Shown piece after piece: positions 1 through 7,929 of a stretch of DNA of 31,077 bases. A program made the position numbers and the translations under genes. The stretch covers positions 1 through 31,077 of the IMG/VR virus record IMGVR_UViG_3300007344_000142, one strand, 5' to 3'. The first letter of the stretch is position 1; every line of letters starts with the position of its first letter. Source of the stretch: a virus. A model generated the notes under the pieces. The model saw nothing but the letters and a program-made list of their open reading frames with translations. It ran no database searches and was not told the origin of the DNA.

Positions 1-474
1 CTGGCAGGGATTATCCTAAGTGAATACGACAACACCCGATATCAAGACCGGCCGACCCATATTTACATTGATAGCATCGGCGTTGGTGCTGGCCTTGCTG
101 ACCGCTTAAAGGAATTGGATTTGCCGGCATACGGCATCGCCGTTTCTGAAAGCCCTAGCCTAAAAGACAAATTTATGCGGCTGCGCGATGAGTTATTTTG
201 GAACGCCCGCGAATGGTTTGAGGCGCGCGACTGCCATATTGAAAACGATGAAGCCTTAATAAGCGAAATAACAAGCATCCGTTATAAATATCAATCTAAC
301 GGCAAGTTGAAAATCGAAAGCAAGGATGAAATGAAGCGGCGCGGGCAAAGAAGCCCTGACGTTGCTGACAGCTTTGTTTTGACGTTTGCTGGCGCTGGCG
401 CAATTGCAAGCGGCAACCAAACCCGCTGGAATAACAAGGCGGCGCTAAAGCGCGATATGGGATGGGTTGTATGA
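1..474 (+). CDS. terL: Terminase large subunit, C-terminal part (5' truncated by window)
   Basis: The reading frame is open from base 1 to the TGA at 472-474, giving about 157 residues; the N-terminal ATPase domain lies outside the window. The visible part is the RNase H-like nuclease half of a phage packaging motor. It has a strand ending in an acidic residue followed by a Gly-rich turn (IYIDSIGVGAGLADRL, about residues 21-36). Near the end, SPDVADSFVLTF matches the conserved 'PD-x-aDa' acidic motif that completes the metal site. The enzyme cuts concatemeric DNA and pumps it into proheads through the portal encoded downstream. Its stop overlaps the next ATG (ATGA), as is common in this late operon. 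The family assignment rests on these two motifs and on position just upstream of the portal. Confidence 0.88.
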   Translation: MAGIILSEYDNTRYQDRPTHIYIDSIGVGAGLADRLKELDLPAYGIAVSESPSLKDKFMRLRDELFWNAREWFEARDCHIENDEALISEITSIRYKYQSNGKLKIESKDEMKRRGQRSPDVADSFVLTFAGAGAIASGNQTRWNNKAALKRDMGWVV

Positions 475-734
475 GCGATAATATAATCGAGTTCCCTGAT
501 AAGCAGGATTTGCACGTTGAGGTCACTTTTGATGAGCCTGATGTTGTTGATGATGTTTTTTATGGCCTGATGATTATGCTGCGCGGCATGACTGCCGATG
601 CTGAGGTTAGCTATGGTGAATGCGTTGATGCTTGCATTATGGCCGCCGCTTGGAGCGCCAAGCAGGCAGGCTATAGCGCTGATGATCTAATGGCGGTGTT
701 CCAAAGCGTAAAAGTGGATGATGCCGATGGCTAA
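471..734 (+). CDS. Small acidic hypothetical protein
   Basis: An 87-residue protein starting at the ATG at 471, which overlaps the terminase stop as ATGA. An in-frame ATG at 462 exists but lacks a better ribosome site. The protein is acidic (many D/E in residues 8-25), with a predicted helical middle (FYGLMIMLRGM, then CVDACIMAAAWSAKQAG). No signal peptide is evident and I recognise no family. Its place between terminase and portal suggests a virion-assembly or packaging accessory role, but that is position only. Confidence 0.7.
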   Translation: MSDNIIEFPDKQDLHVEVTFDEPDVVDDVFYGLMIMLRGMTADAEVSYGECVDACIMAAAWSAKQAGYSADDLMAVFQSVKVDDADG

Positions 735-1017
735 AAGCAAAGACCCCCGCATAACAAAAACAGGCGTGGCCGGTTACAATAAGCCGAAGCGGACGCCGAA
801 CCATCCGAAGAAATCGCACGTTGTTGTTGCCAAAGAAGGCGACAAGGTTAAGACCATCCGTTTTGGGCAGCAAGGCGCAAAGACAGCCGGCAAGCCCAAA
901 GCAGGCGAAAGCGCGGCCATGAAAACAAAGCGCGCATCTTTTAAAGCCCGCCATGCAAAGAATATAGCAAAAGGCAAAATGAGCGCGGCCTATTGGGCTG
1001 ATAAAACCAAATGGTGA
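727..1017 (+). CDS. Small basic conserved phage protein (DUF6321-like)
   Basis: A 96-residue Lys-rich protein. I chose the ATG at 727 (MAKSKDPRITK), which overlaps the previous stop; in-frame ATGs at 718 and 721 are alternatives. Recognisable conserved stretches are GVAGYNKPKRTPNHPKKSH, VVVAKEGDKVKTIRFGQQG and FKARHAKNIAKGKMSAAYW. From memory these match a small family (DUF6321-type) found near packaging and head genes of many marine podoviruses. Function is unknown. The strong positive charge would suit DNA or RNA contact or a head-internal role (inference). Confidence 0.8.
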   Translation: MAKSKDPRITKTGVAGYNKPKRTPNHPKKSHVVVAKEGDKVKTIRFGQQGAKTAGKPKAGESAAMKTKRASFKARHAKNIAKGKMSAAYWADKTKW

Positions 1018-1021
1018 TCTG

Positions 1022-1186
1022 ATGAGCCTTTACGAGAATATCCATAAAAAGCGCAAGCGCATAAAAGCCGGCAGCGGCGAAACCATGAAGCGGGCTGGCG
1101 CTAAAGGGGCGCCAAGCGATGCAGCTTTTAAGCGCGCCGCAAAGACTGCCAAAAAGACAACCAAGAAAACCAAGAAGGCGAAGTGA
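1022..1186 (+). CDS. Very small Lys/Arg-rich protein
   Basis: A 54-residue ORF starting at the ATG at 1022, four bases after the previous stop, and ending at the TGA at 1184-1186 that overlaps the next ATG. It begins MSLYENIHKKRKRIKAGSGE and ends in a run of KKTTKKTKKAK-type sequence. The 'SLYxNIHxKRKRIxAGS' start is a recurring motif of tiny proteins beside portal genes in marine phages. Function is unknown. Stop/start overlaps on both sides support it as a real member of the operon. Confidence 0.75.
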   Translation: MSLYENIHKKRKRIKAGSGETMKRAGAKGAPSDAAFKRAAKTAKKTTKKTKKAK

Positions 1187-1383
1187 TGGAAAATTGTTCG
1201 ACTTGCCCTTACCCGCAAAAGTGCGGCGCTAGGGGTCAATGCCTAACCGGCAAGATTGCCGGCGAGGCGACAACGCTGGCGCAGCCAAAGCCTATGTCAG
1301 TCCTGACAACGGACGGCATGAGCATGACCGGCATCATTAAAAGCGTTAAAAGAAAGCAATTTAAAAAGGCTGAAAAGAAATGA
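1186..1383 (+). CDS. Small Cys4 (zinc-knuckle-like) protein, copy 1
   Basis: A 65-residue protein whose ATG overlaps the previous stop (TGATG). Near the N-terminus are four cysteines in the pattern C-x2-C-x5-C-x5-C (CSTCPYPQKCGARGQC, residues 4-19), likely metal-binding, followed by a linker and a Lys-rich tail. A second protein with exactly the same cysteine spacing is encoded at 2250-2447, beyond the inverted cassette, so the two look like paralogues. Function is unknown. Confidence 0.75.
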   Translation: MENCSTCPYPQKCGARGQCLTGKIAGEATTLAQPKPMSVLTTDGMSMTGIIKSVKRKQFKKAEKK

Positions 1384-1466
1384 AATACGGTTCAAAAAAA
1401 GGCACAAAAAAAGGCACCAAAAAATCTGGTGCCAAAATGGGTTTGGGAAAATATTGCAGTCAGTGA
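1380..1466 (+). CDS. Possible 28-residue Lys/Gly-rich micro-protein
   Basis: The ATG at 1380 overlaps the previous stop (ATGA) and opens a 28-codon frame beginning MKYGSKKGTKKGTKKSG and ending at the TGA at 1464-1466. Coupling and the basic composition, like that of its neighbours, favour translation. Against it, the stretch also holds the terminator hairpin of the opposing cassette, which could by itself explain the Lys codons (A-runs). It is listed as a possibility only. Confidence 0.35.
   Translation: MKYGSKKGTKKGTKKSGAKMGLGKYCSQ
1406..1433 (-). terminator. Intrinsic terminator of the leftward two-gene cassette
   Basis: Read leftwards, the sequence forms a GGCACC/GGTGCC stem (forward coordinates 1428-1433 with 1413-1418) around a 9-base loop, followed at once by seven T residues (forward A-run 1406-1412). 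It lies just past the stop of the 1460-1720 gene, so it would end that transcript before it opposes the late operon. Confidence 0.75.
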
Positions 1467-1720
1467 GTTGTGTTCTTGCCGATGACCTTTAGGGTTGCCC
1501 GCGCTGATGCAACAATACCGCCGCAGCCGTTAGCGTAATAATCGCCGCCCACGTCGTTAGCGTAATCCGTTGCACGGCTTCGCAGTTCTGACAGCGCTTC
1601 GTTTTCTTCGGCGCTGATAAAATAGTGGGTTTTTGTTTCCCTGATAATGGCGGGCGCTTCGCAATCGCACTCAACGTGGTCGATGTAATAGCGCTTCGGA
1701 ATCTTGTATGTGCTTTTCAT
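1460..1720 (-). CDS. Hypothetical protein of the inverted cassette
   Basis: An 86-residue protein. I chose the ATG at 1720 (MKSTYKIPKRYYIDHVE) because a good Shine-Dalgarno (GGAAGGGAG, about 6 bases upstream) precedes it; a longer in-frame start at 1756 lacks this. The middle has C-D-C and a helical stretch (SAEENEALSELRSRATDYAND), and a Gly/Tyr-rich end (VGGDYYANGCGGI). I recognise no family. It is the second gene of a leftward pair that runs against the late operon. Its stop overlaps the tail of a possible micro-ORF on the other strand. Confidence 0.7.
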   Translation of the reverse strand: MKSTYKIPKRYYIDHVECDCEAPAIIRETKTHYFISAEENEALSELRSRATDYANDVGGDYYANGCGGIVASARATLKVIGKNTTH

Positions 1721-1761
1721 TTCGATCTCCCTTCCGGCGGGGCTGTTAAGCCCCACATTGG

Positions 1762-2151
1762 TTAAAAATTAAAATCGTATTTTTTTGCTGGCGTGTCGCT
1801 CATGTAGTAACGGCTGCCGCAAGCGCTTTGCCATCTCATCTTTGCCTTCGACCAGCGCAGCGTAACCAGACGGCCTTCTTCGTCAGGCGAGATGCTCCAT
1901 GCGTTGCGCTGATCTCCGTTGTTTGTGCAATGGCCGGCAAAGCCACCAGAAACAATCTCAGGCTTCCAGCCTTCGGCGCGCTCTGCCTTCATGGCGCGGA
2001 TAACAACTTTGTTCTCAGTGCGAACATCGACAACCTCAAACGGCTCGACATCTGAGTAACCAGAAAAATTTGCAAAAGCTTTGATTGGCTTGTTGCGGGC
2101 GATTGTTTCAGCGTTTCGATTTGCGATGTATTCGTTGTGGTTAAAGGTCAT
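1762..2151 (-). CDS. Hypothetical phage protein, first gene of the inverted cassette
   Basis: A 129-residue protein. The ATG at 2151 (MTFNHNEYIANRNAE) is preferred over 2163 because GGAG lies about 6 bases upstream of it. Residues from WKPEIVSGGFAGHCTNN through to the aromatic/basic C-terminus (RYYMSDTPAKKYDF) resemble a small family of uncharacterised proteins that recurs in phages and mobile elements of aquatic bacteria (family memory, no assigned function). No membrane segment or catalytic motif is visible. The operator-bearing promoter at 2183-2211 lies directly upstream, so the gene is probably controlled with the early or lysogeny genes and not with the surrounding late genes. Confidence 0.75.
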   Translation of the reverse strand: MTFNHNEYIANRNAETIARNKPIKAFANFSGYSDVEPFEVVDVRTENKVVIRAMKAERAEGWKPEIVSGGFAGHCTNNGDQRNAWSISPDEEGRLVTLRWSKAKMRWQSACGSRYYMSDTPAKKYDFNF

Positions 2152-2182
2152 TTTGCTCTCCATTTGTTTAACTCATATGAAG

Positions 2183-2211
2183 ACAATATGCGCATATTTA
2201 CCAATAGTAAA
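2183..2211 (-). promoter_or_regulatory. Leftward promoter with embedded operator (inverted cassette)
   Basis: Leftwards: -35 TTTACT (forward 2206-2211), 17-base spacer, -10 TATTGT (forward 2183-2188). The 14-bp perfect palindrome AATATGCGCATATT (2185-2198) overlaps the -10. The same arrangement is found upstream of 20735, 26626 and 30052, so a shared phage repressor very likely binds here. Confidence 0.7.
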
Positions 2212-2249
2212 GCATAAAATACGCATAAAAAGGAAGTTTCTCAGAAAAA

Positions 2250-2447
2250 ATGTATACCATTCGCACATTTCGCCGGCCTCGCCCGCAGCCATCACCAGAA
2301 CAAATGGCGCCTAAATTTGCGCTATGCGCTGGATGCGTGACGCCGAAGTTTTGCCGCGAAAATGGCAAGTGCGATGTCGAAGCATTGTCCAGGACAAAAG
2401 CCGTTAAAAAACAAGTAGTTAGCAAGAAACCAAAGGCCAGCAAATGA
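2250..2447 (+). CDS. Small Cys4 (zinc-knuckle-like) protein, copy 2
   Basis: A 65-residue protein ending in an ATGA overlap with the portal gene. The ATG at 2250 is the first candidate; AGGAAG lies rather far upstream (about 13 bases), and an internal ATG at 2304 would give a 47-residue product that keeps the motif. The cysteine pattern C-x2-C-x5-C-x5-C (CAGCVTPKFCRENGKC) has the same spacing as the protein at 1186-1383. The C-terminus is Lys-rich. A metal-binding role is likely; the biological role is unknown. Confidence 0.7.
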   Translation: MYTIRTFRRPRPQPSPEQMAPKFALCAGCVTPKFCRENGKCDVEALSRTKAVKKQVVSKKPKASK

Positions 2448-4450
2448 AAATGAACGATGAAGAAGTTGGTCAAATCGTTGCGCGCGAGATTTCTGACGCC
2501 CTTAATCATTATGATAGCGAGTACGCTTCGGATCGAATTAAGGCGCTGGATTATTATCTAGGCGAGCCGTTTGGCAATGAAATCGAAGGCAAAAGCCAAG
2601 TCGTTTCGACAGAAACGGCAGATACCATCGAACAAATTATGCCTTCCCTCATGCGCATTTTTTGCGGCTCAGATAAATATGTCCGCTTTGCGCCCCGCAA
2701 TGCTGAAGACACCGAAGCCGCTGAACAGATAAGCGATTATGTGAATTACATAATCAGCCATGACAACAACGGTTATCGCATCATTGACGCATGGTTGCGC
2801 GATGCGCTTTTGTTCAAATTAGGCGTGGTCAAGTTTTATTATGACGAAACCACAACTATCGAAGAAGCCGAATATGAAGGCCTAACTGAAGCCGAACTGG
2901 CAAAGCTGTTAGAAAACCCTGATATTGATGTTGTTGCTCAGTCTGAGACAGTCACAGAGATTGTCAACGAAATGGGGATGCTTCAGCCGGTTGCAGAAAG
3001 CTATGACATAAAGGTCAAGATTTCCAAGAAATCAGGCAAGGTTAAAATCGAGAACGTGCCGCCGGAAGAATTCATATTTAACCGGCGCGCCAAGAGCCTT
3101 GAGGATGCCCGCTTTATTTCGCATCGCACGACCATGACTGTCAGCGATCTTGTCAGCATGGGTTTCGATGAAGATGAAATTGTTGAACACGCTGGCACCG
3201 CGCAAGTTGAAAACGAAGTCGAGCGCGATGTTCGCTTTGGCGATATTGGCAACGGCGTTGAAACCGATCCGGCTGATGACAGCCAGCGCCTTGTGCCTGT
3301 CTTTGACAGCATTGTTTTGATGGACGCTGATGGCGATGGCATATCAGAGCGCCGCCGCATCCTGTCTATTGGTGATTCCGGCGCGCATATTCTTGAAAAC
3401 GAAGTGACCGATATTATTCCGTTTGCCGTTATTAGCCCGATACTAATGCCGCACCGGCTTGTTGGCCGCAGCATCTTTGATCTGACAAAAGATTTGCAGC
3501 AAATTAAATCTGTTCTGATGCGCCAATACCTTGATGCGACTTACCTAACCGTCAACCCGCGCACCGTTGCGGTCGAGGGGCAAGTCAATTTCGATGACCT
3601 ATTAGATGGAACGGCTGGCGGAATCGTGCGTGTTCGCAACGCTGGCGCCGTTCAAATGCTAACCGGCACAGGCGTTGGCAACGAAATCCAGCCATTAATG
3701 GGATATCTGGATTCCGTAAAAGAACAAAGAACAGGGATGAGCAAAGCTAGTCAAGGCCTCGATAGCAATGCCCTGCAAAGCACAACAGCAAGCGCTGTCG
3801 CTGCGACAGTTAAAGGCGCAGGCCAGAAGCTTGAAAGCTATGCGCGAACCATTGCTGAGACTGGTTTTAAGGATTTGTTTCGCGGTATTTTGGCACTTGT
3901 TACCAAATACCAACAGCAAGACCGCATCATCCGCCTGCGCAATAAATTCGTGCCAATTGACCCGCGTGAGTTTGACAGCGAGTTTGATGTGATCGTGAAT
4001 GTTGGGCTTGGCACCGCAGATGATGAACAAAAGATCGCTTTCCTGACGCAGATTGCCGGCAAGCAAGAGCAAATTTTGCAAACGCTAGGCGCAAATAACC
4101 CGATGGTCACGATGGCACAATATGCCGGCACGTTGCGCGAGATCGCCGAAATTGGCGGCTTCAAAGACGCCAGCAAGTTTTTCAACTCGCCTGAGATGAT
4201 TACGCAGCAAATGCAGCAACAACAGGCGCAGCAAGCGCAGCAAGGCCAACAGCCATCGCCAGAAACGATGAAGCTGCAACAGGACTTTGAATTAAAGAAA
4301 ATGAAGATCGAAGCTGAAATAAAGCTTGCCCGCGAAAAGATGGAAGCCGAACTGGAAATGCGGCGCGAGGAACTTGCGTTGGAAAGCCAGTTACGCCTAG
4401 CGAAATCCATCACTGACGCTGAAATATCAACTAATTTGCCGCGAGTGTAA
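2444..4450 (+). CDS. Portal protein
   Basis: A 668-residue protein translated from the ATG at 2444 (AAAGG about 7 bases upstream, coupled to the previous stop). It belongs by sequence feel and position to the large podovirus portal family seen in SU10-like and pelagic phages. The N-terminus is helical and acidic (AREISDALNHYDSEYASDR); a phrase typical of these portals follows (STETADTIEQIMPSLMRIF, about residues 56-74). A long stem/crown region leads to a Gln-rich stretch at about residues 585-603 and a charged coiled-coil C-terminus (about 610-655). Twelve copies should form the ring at one head vertex, through which terminase loads DNA and the tail attaches. Size and position between terminase and scaffold agree with this. 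Confidence 0.88.
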   Translation: MKMNDEEVGQIVAREISDALNHYDSEYASDRIKALDYYLGEPFGNEIEGKSQVVSTETADTIEQIMPSLMRIFCGSDKYVRFAPRNAEDTEAAEQISDYVNYIISHDNNGYRIIDAWLRDALLFKLGVVKFYYDETTTIEEAEYEGLTEAELAKLLENPDIDVVAQSETVTEIVNEMGMLQPVAESYDIKVKISKKSGKVKIENVPPEEFIFNRRAKSLEDARFISHRTTMTVSDLVSMGFDEDEIVEHAGTAQVENEVERDVRFGDIGNGVETDPADDSQRLVPVFDSIVLMDADGDGISERRRILSIGDSGAHILENEVTDIIPFAVISPILMPHRLVGRSIFDLTKDLQQIKSVLMRQYLDATYLTVNPRTVAVEGQVNFDDLLDGTAGGIVRVRNAGAVQMLTGTGVGNEIQPLMGYLDSVKEQRTGMSKASQGLDSNALQSTTASAVAATVKGAGQKLESYARTIAETGFKDLFRGILALVTKYQQQDRIIRLRNKFVPIDPREFDSEFDVIVNVGLGTADDEQKIAFLTQIAGKQEQILQTLGANNPMVTMAQYAGTLREIAEIGGFKDASKFFNSPEMITQQMQQQQAQQAQQGQQPSPETMKLQQDFELKKMKIEAEIKLAREKMEAELEMRREELALESQLRLAKSITDAEISTNLPRV

Positions 4451-4452
4451 AA

Positions 4453-5616
4453 ATGGAAAAAAGATCATCACCACCTAAAAAGCTGAAGATTAAAGGCCAG
4501 CCACACAAGCTGGCTTATATTAATGATGTCGAAGAAGGCCTTTTGCGGGCTAGAGGCGGCAGCGGTGAGATGGTGCATGGCATACCGGCTTTTTATTCTG
4601 ACGATGATGATGCGTTTGCTGGCGCAGCCATGCAGGACTTTCAAGATCAGTTTGGTGGGGGACTTGGCGGAGACAGTGATGAATATGAAAAAACAGCTAA
4701 TTTAAATGATTTAATGGTTGGCGCCGCTGCCCGAAATAGAATAAACGCGCAAAACGCCGCCACAATAGCAGCGGCGCAAAACAAGCCAAAAGTCCAACAA
4801 GTTTTTGATGACACAAATTATGGCGCAGCAACGAAAGCACAGCTAGACGCGCTTGCTAGAAGCTTTGTAAATTCACGCATGAGTAACGCACAAAACCTTT
4901 TTGCTCCCTCCATTTACTCAAATCAACGTGTCGGCGGCAGCATTGGTGATTTCTTAAAAGGCGGCGGGCTAAACAGCTTGCGCGGAACATCGCTCTATTC
5001 AAATTATTTTGACGACCCATCTATTAATAAAGCTATCGGTCAAGCCGCAATAGACCAAATTCAAGCCAGCGGCCGAATAGAAAACGCTGAAGCTGGATAT
5101 GGTATTCCAAAATTTGGCTCTGTTCTTGGCGCCGTTGGCGGTTACAACTTAGACAATATTCAAGAAAAGATTGCGGCGGGTGGCCGGCCAGTTTTAGATG
5201 AAAACGGTGTTGTGCAAGGCGTGTTCCATGAAGGCCTTTTTGGGATGGAAGTCTATAGCGGCAACCCTGTCGCTGGCATTGAAGGCACAGGCTATAACGC
5301 GGGCGGTTCTAGTGGCGATCCTGAGCCTATAGAAAACCCACTAACCGGCGAGAAAGAATGTCCGGAAGGATATTTCTTTGACGAAGATTTGCAGGCCTGC
5401 CGCATGGGTTCAGCGCCAGCCGCAGCGCCAGCCGCGCCTGTTACAGCGCCGGCAACTGGCGCATATTACCGGCCAACAGGGCTGGAAACAGCGTCAGCAT
5501 TTACGCCTGCCGGTTTCGATTATAATGCAGCGAATAGCGCGTTTCTGGACAGCTATGCTTATCGGCCAGAAAACTACCAAGACCCGATGAGCCTTAATGG
5601 CTTCAAGCAAATATAA
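4453..5616 (+). CDS. Hypothetical virion-associated protein with CPxGY motif
   Basis: A 387-residue protein starting two bases after the portal stop. The N-terminus (KKLKIKGQPHKLAYINDVEE, then GGSGEMVHGIPAFYSDDDD) matches a protein family commonly coded next to portals in marine phages, function unknown. The middle is Ala/Asn/Gln-rich and probably disordered. Around residues 300-316 lies CPEGYFFDEDLQAC, a two-cysteine motif recurring in low-complexity linkers of such proteins, followed by an Ala/Pro-rich linker. The C-terminus is Tyr/Asn-rich. I infer a head-proximal structural or assembly protein; there is no catalytic signature. Confidence 0.7.
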   Translation: MEKRSSPPKKLKIKGQPHKLAYINDVEEGLLRARGGSGEMVHGIPAFYSDDDDAFAGAAMQDFQDQFGGGLGGDSDEYEKTANLNDLMVGAAARNRINAQNAATIAAAQNKPKVQQVFDDTNYGAATKAQLDALARSFVNSRMSNAQNLFAPSIYSNQRVGGSIGDFLKGGGLNSLRGTSLYSNYFDDPSINKAIGQAAIDQIQASGRIENAEAGYGIPKFGSVLGAVGGYNLDNIQEKIAAGGRPVLDENGVVQGVFHEGLFGMEVYSGNPVAGIEGTGYNAGGSSGDPEPIENPLTGEKECPEGYFFDEDLQACRMGSAPAAAPAAPVTAPATGAYYRPTGLETASAFTPAGFDYNAANSAFLDSYAYRPENYQDPMSLNGFKQI

Positions 5617-5879
5617 TGAACGAAGGAAAACTCCGCGAACAACGCGAGCGCGCAGCGCAGGCTGAACGCATCCTTAACGAGCCTCTAATTTTAGAGGCTT
5701 TTGATTATTTAGACACTGAATTTATGCGCGCATGGAAGCAATCCTCAATCGAGGACACGCAAGCCCGCGAGCGCATATATAACCTGTGCCAAGCCTTAGA
5801 GGCGGTCAAAGGCCACCTCAAGTCGGTTGTCGAAACCGGCAAAATGGCGAAGGCGCAATTGGATCAACTTAAAAAATAG
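5616..5879 (+). CDS. Small helical conserved phage protein
   Basis: An 87-residue protein whose ATG overlaps the previous stop (TAATG). It is almost entirely helical and charged (KLREQRERAAQAERILNEP, then DTQARERIYNLCQALEAVKG). This layout is seen in many phages as a short helical-hairpin protein just before the scaffold gene. Function is not established. Position suggests head assembly. Confidence 0.72.
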   Translation: MNEGKLREQRERAAQAERILNEPLILEAFDYLDTEFMRAWKQSSIEDTQARERIYNLCQALEAVKGHLKSVVETGKMAKAQLDQLKK

Positions 5880-5888
5880 GTGTAAATT

Positions 5889-6905
5889 ATGGCTGACAAT
5901 TCCAATCAGGAAACCAGCAATTTTTCTATAAACGATGCAATGACTTCGCTTTTGCAAGACCCCGCAGCGGACAACCAAGCAGAAGAAGAAGCAGCACCAG
6001 CCGAAGGCCTTGAGCCGGAAGCTGAAGCCTTAGAAGATGAGGCGTTAGAAGCAGGCGATGAAACTGATGAAGATCAGGATTACGCCGAAGCCGATGACGC
6101 TGACGATGATGAGGAAGATGCCTTTGACGATGATGAACAAGACGATGACGATGAGCCTCAAACTGTAACCGCCACAATTGACGGCGAAGAAGTTGAGATA
6201 ACCATCGAAGAAGCGGTTGCGGGATATCAGCGGCAAAGTGCGTTCACAAAGCGGATGCAGCAACTCGCATCTGAGCGCAAAGCCTTTGAGGCTGAAGTGG
6301 CTCAGACTAAACAGATGCGGGATGCTTATGCGCAAGGCCTAACCGAATTATCTGAGCAACTACAAGCCACGCAGGCCGATGAGCCTGATTGGGACAGGGC
6401 TTATGATGAACTCGATGCGAAGGAATATGCCCGCCTTGTCCAAGTTTACAACCAGCGCAAAGAACATAGCGCATTGGTTGAGCAGGAAAGGCAACGCATT
6501 GCACAAGAGCAAAACATGGAACACCAACAGCTTTATCAGCGCCACTTAAAGAATGAAGGTGAACGCATGATTGAGGTCATCCCTGCATGGGCTGACAATG
6601 CTGTTCGAGATAGTGAACGGAAACAGGTGATCCAATACGCTCAAACTTTGGGATATACCGCACAAGAAATATCGCAGGCCAGCGATCACCGTGCGGTCAA
6701 AGCGCTCTATGATTCTTGGAAACTAAGTCAGATCAATCAGTCTGCCGGCGTTGCCAAGAAAAAAGTCCGCAAAGCACCAAAGATGGCAAAAGCAGGCACT
6801 CCGCGCGCGAAAGGTGAAAGCCAAACCAGACGGAAAAAGCAATTAGCGAACCGGCTGGATTCCGAACGCAGCGTCAATGCTGCTGTTGAACTTTTACTTG
6901 GATAA
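5889..6905 (+). CDS. Capsid scaffolding protein (putative)
   Basis: A 338-residue protein directly upstream of the major capsid gene, the usual scaffold position. Residues about 20-95 are extremely acidic (runs of E and D). A short conserved segment follows (GEEVEITIEEAVAGYQRQSAF, residues 98-118), then a long predicted coiled coil, then a basic C-terminus (about 285-330, rich in K/R) of the kind scaffolds use to hold coat protein. The 'tx-eEAvaGYqRQsaFtkRmqqLa' segment recurs in podovirus scaffolds. The protein would be packed inside the prohead and removed during maturation. Confidence 0.82.
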   Translation: MADNSNQETSNFSINDAMTSLLQDPAADNQAEEEAAPAEGLEPEAEALEDEALEAGDETDEDQDYAEADDADDDEEDAFDDDEQDDDDEPQTVTATIDGEEVEITIEEAVAGYQRQSAFTKRMQQLASERKAFEAEVAQTKQMRDAYAQGLTELSEQLQATQADEPDWDRAYDELDAKEYARLVQVYNQRKEHSALVEQERQRIAQEQNMEHQQLYQRHLKNEGERMIEVIPAWADNAVRDSERKQVIQYAQTLGYTAQEISQASDHRAVKALYDSWKLSQINQSAGVAKKKVRKAPKMAKAGTPRAKGESQTRRKKQLANRLDSERSVNAAVELLLG

Positions 6906-6921
6906 TTAATAGGAGCCTAAA

Positions 6922-7872
6922 ATGGCATTAGCACAAACATCGACTGCCGTTGGTGAGAAGGAAACCCTCGCCGACATTATTTATAAAGTGGATTCGGATG
7001 AAACTCCGATCTTTTCTGCAATCGCAAAAGAAACCTCAACTGGCATTTTCACAGAATGGCAAGTGCAGGAATTGTCAAACGCGGCTGCAAATGCCGTTGC
7101 CGAAGGTGCCGATATGGCCGATACCGGCGTGACTGCAACTTCGCGTCTTGGTAACTACCATCAAATCTCACAAAAGGGCTATATTGTGAGTAAAACACTT
7201 GACGCTGTGGATAAAGCAGGCCGTGCAAGAGAAGTGGCATATCAGCGGGTTTTAAAAGGCCTTGAGCTTCGCCGCGATAACGAACATATGATCGGCAACA
7301 CAGACCAAGCCCGCGCGGCTGGTGGAACACGCCAATCAGCATCTTTGTCATCTTGGATCACAAATGGTTCTGTTGGCGCGGGTGTGGGCGCATTCGCAAC
7401 CGGCGATGGAACTGATGTTCCTACGGCTGGCACGGCTCGTGCCTTGACACTTGCATTGCTTGACGATTCGGTACAGGACGCATGGTCAGATGGTGGCTCA
7501 CCATCTTTGCTAGTTTGCTCTGCAACGAACCGCGCTAACATTAGCGATCTGGCTCAAGCCGGCACAAACTTGGTAACAAATCAGGTCAACACAACCGCAA
7601 ACAAAGCGCCTTCATTTGTTGGCTCTGTCAGCGTTTACATGACCGATTTTGGAACTTTGGATATCACCCCATCGCGTTTCATGGGTAATGACCGCGTCTT
7701 TGTGATTGATCCTAACTTTGTATGTCTGTCAACTTTGACTGGACGTAACTTTGCAGAGAACGACATTGCCAATACCGGCGATGCCGAAAAATCGCAAATT
7801 GTGACTGAGTGGGCTTTGAAAGTTAAGGCTCCGAAGGCGCACGGCGCGATCTTTGATCTGAATGGTTCTTAA
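6922..7872 (+). CDS. Major capsid protein (SU10/DUF5309-like)
   Basis: A 316-residue protein with a strong ribosome site (AGGAGCC). The start (ALAQTSTAVGEKETLADIIYKVDSDETPIFSAI) and the segment with RLGNYHQISQKGYIVSKTLD are characteristic of the SU10-like major capsid family (DUF5309). The C-terminal part (DRVFVIDPNFVCLSTLTGRNF, then EWALKVKAPKAHGAI) also fits. These proteins adopt the HK97 fold and form the icosahedral shell (family knowledge). A clear intrinsic terminator follows, as expected for the most highly expressed structural gene. Confidence 0.9.
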   Translation: MALAQTSTAVGEKETLADIIYKVDSDETPIFSAIAKETSTGIFTEWQVQELSNAAANAVAEGADMADTGVTATSRLGNYHQISQKGYIVSKTLDAVDKAGRAREVAYQRVLKGLELRRDNEHMIGNTDQARAAGGTRQSASLSSWITNGSVGAGVGAFATGDGTDVPTAGTARALTLALLDDSVQDAWSDGGSPSLLVCSATNRANISDLAQAGTNLVTNQVNTTANKAPSFVGSVSVYMTDFGTLDITPSRFMGNDRVFVIDPNFVCLSTLTGRNFAENDIANTGDAEKSQIVTEWALKVKAPKAHGAIFDLNGS

Positions 7873-7892
7873 AGCCAAAAATATAATGACTA

Positions 7893-7917
7893 AAGGGGCG
7901 CTCCGGCGCCCCTTTTT
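7893..7917 (+). terminator. Intrinsic terminator after the major capsid gene
   Basis: AAGGGGCGC (7893-7901) pairs with GCGCCCCTT (7906-7914) around a TCCG loop, followed by a T run to 7917. It is a strong GC-rich hairpin immediately after the capsid stop. It probably lowers transcription into the connector and tail genes. Confidence 0.9.
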
Positions 7918-7929
7918 AATGAGGTAAAC

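Noticed and set aside
3838-4413. Long antisense frame opposite the portal gene (191 codons)
   Set aside because: Composition (runs of Cys/Ser) and lack of a ribosome site mark it as a shadow of the Gln/Lys-rich portal C-terminus.
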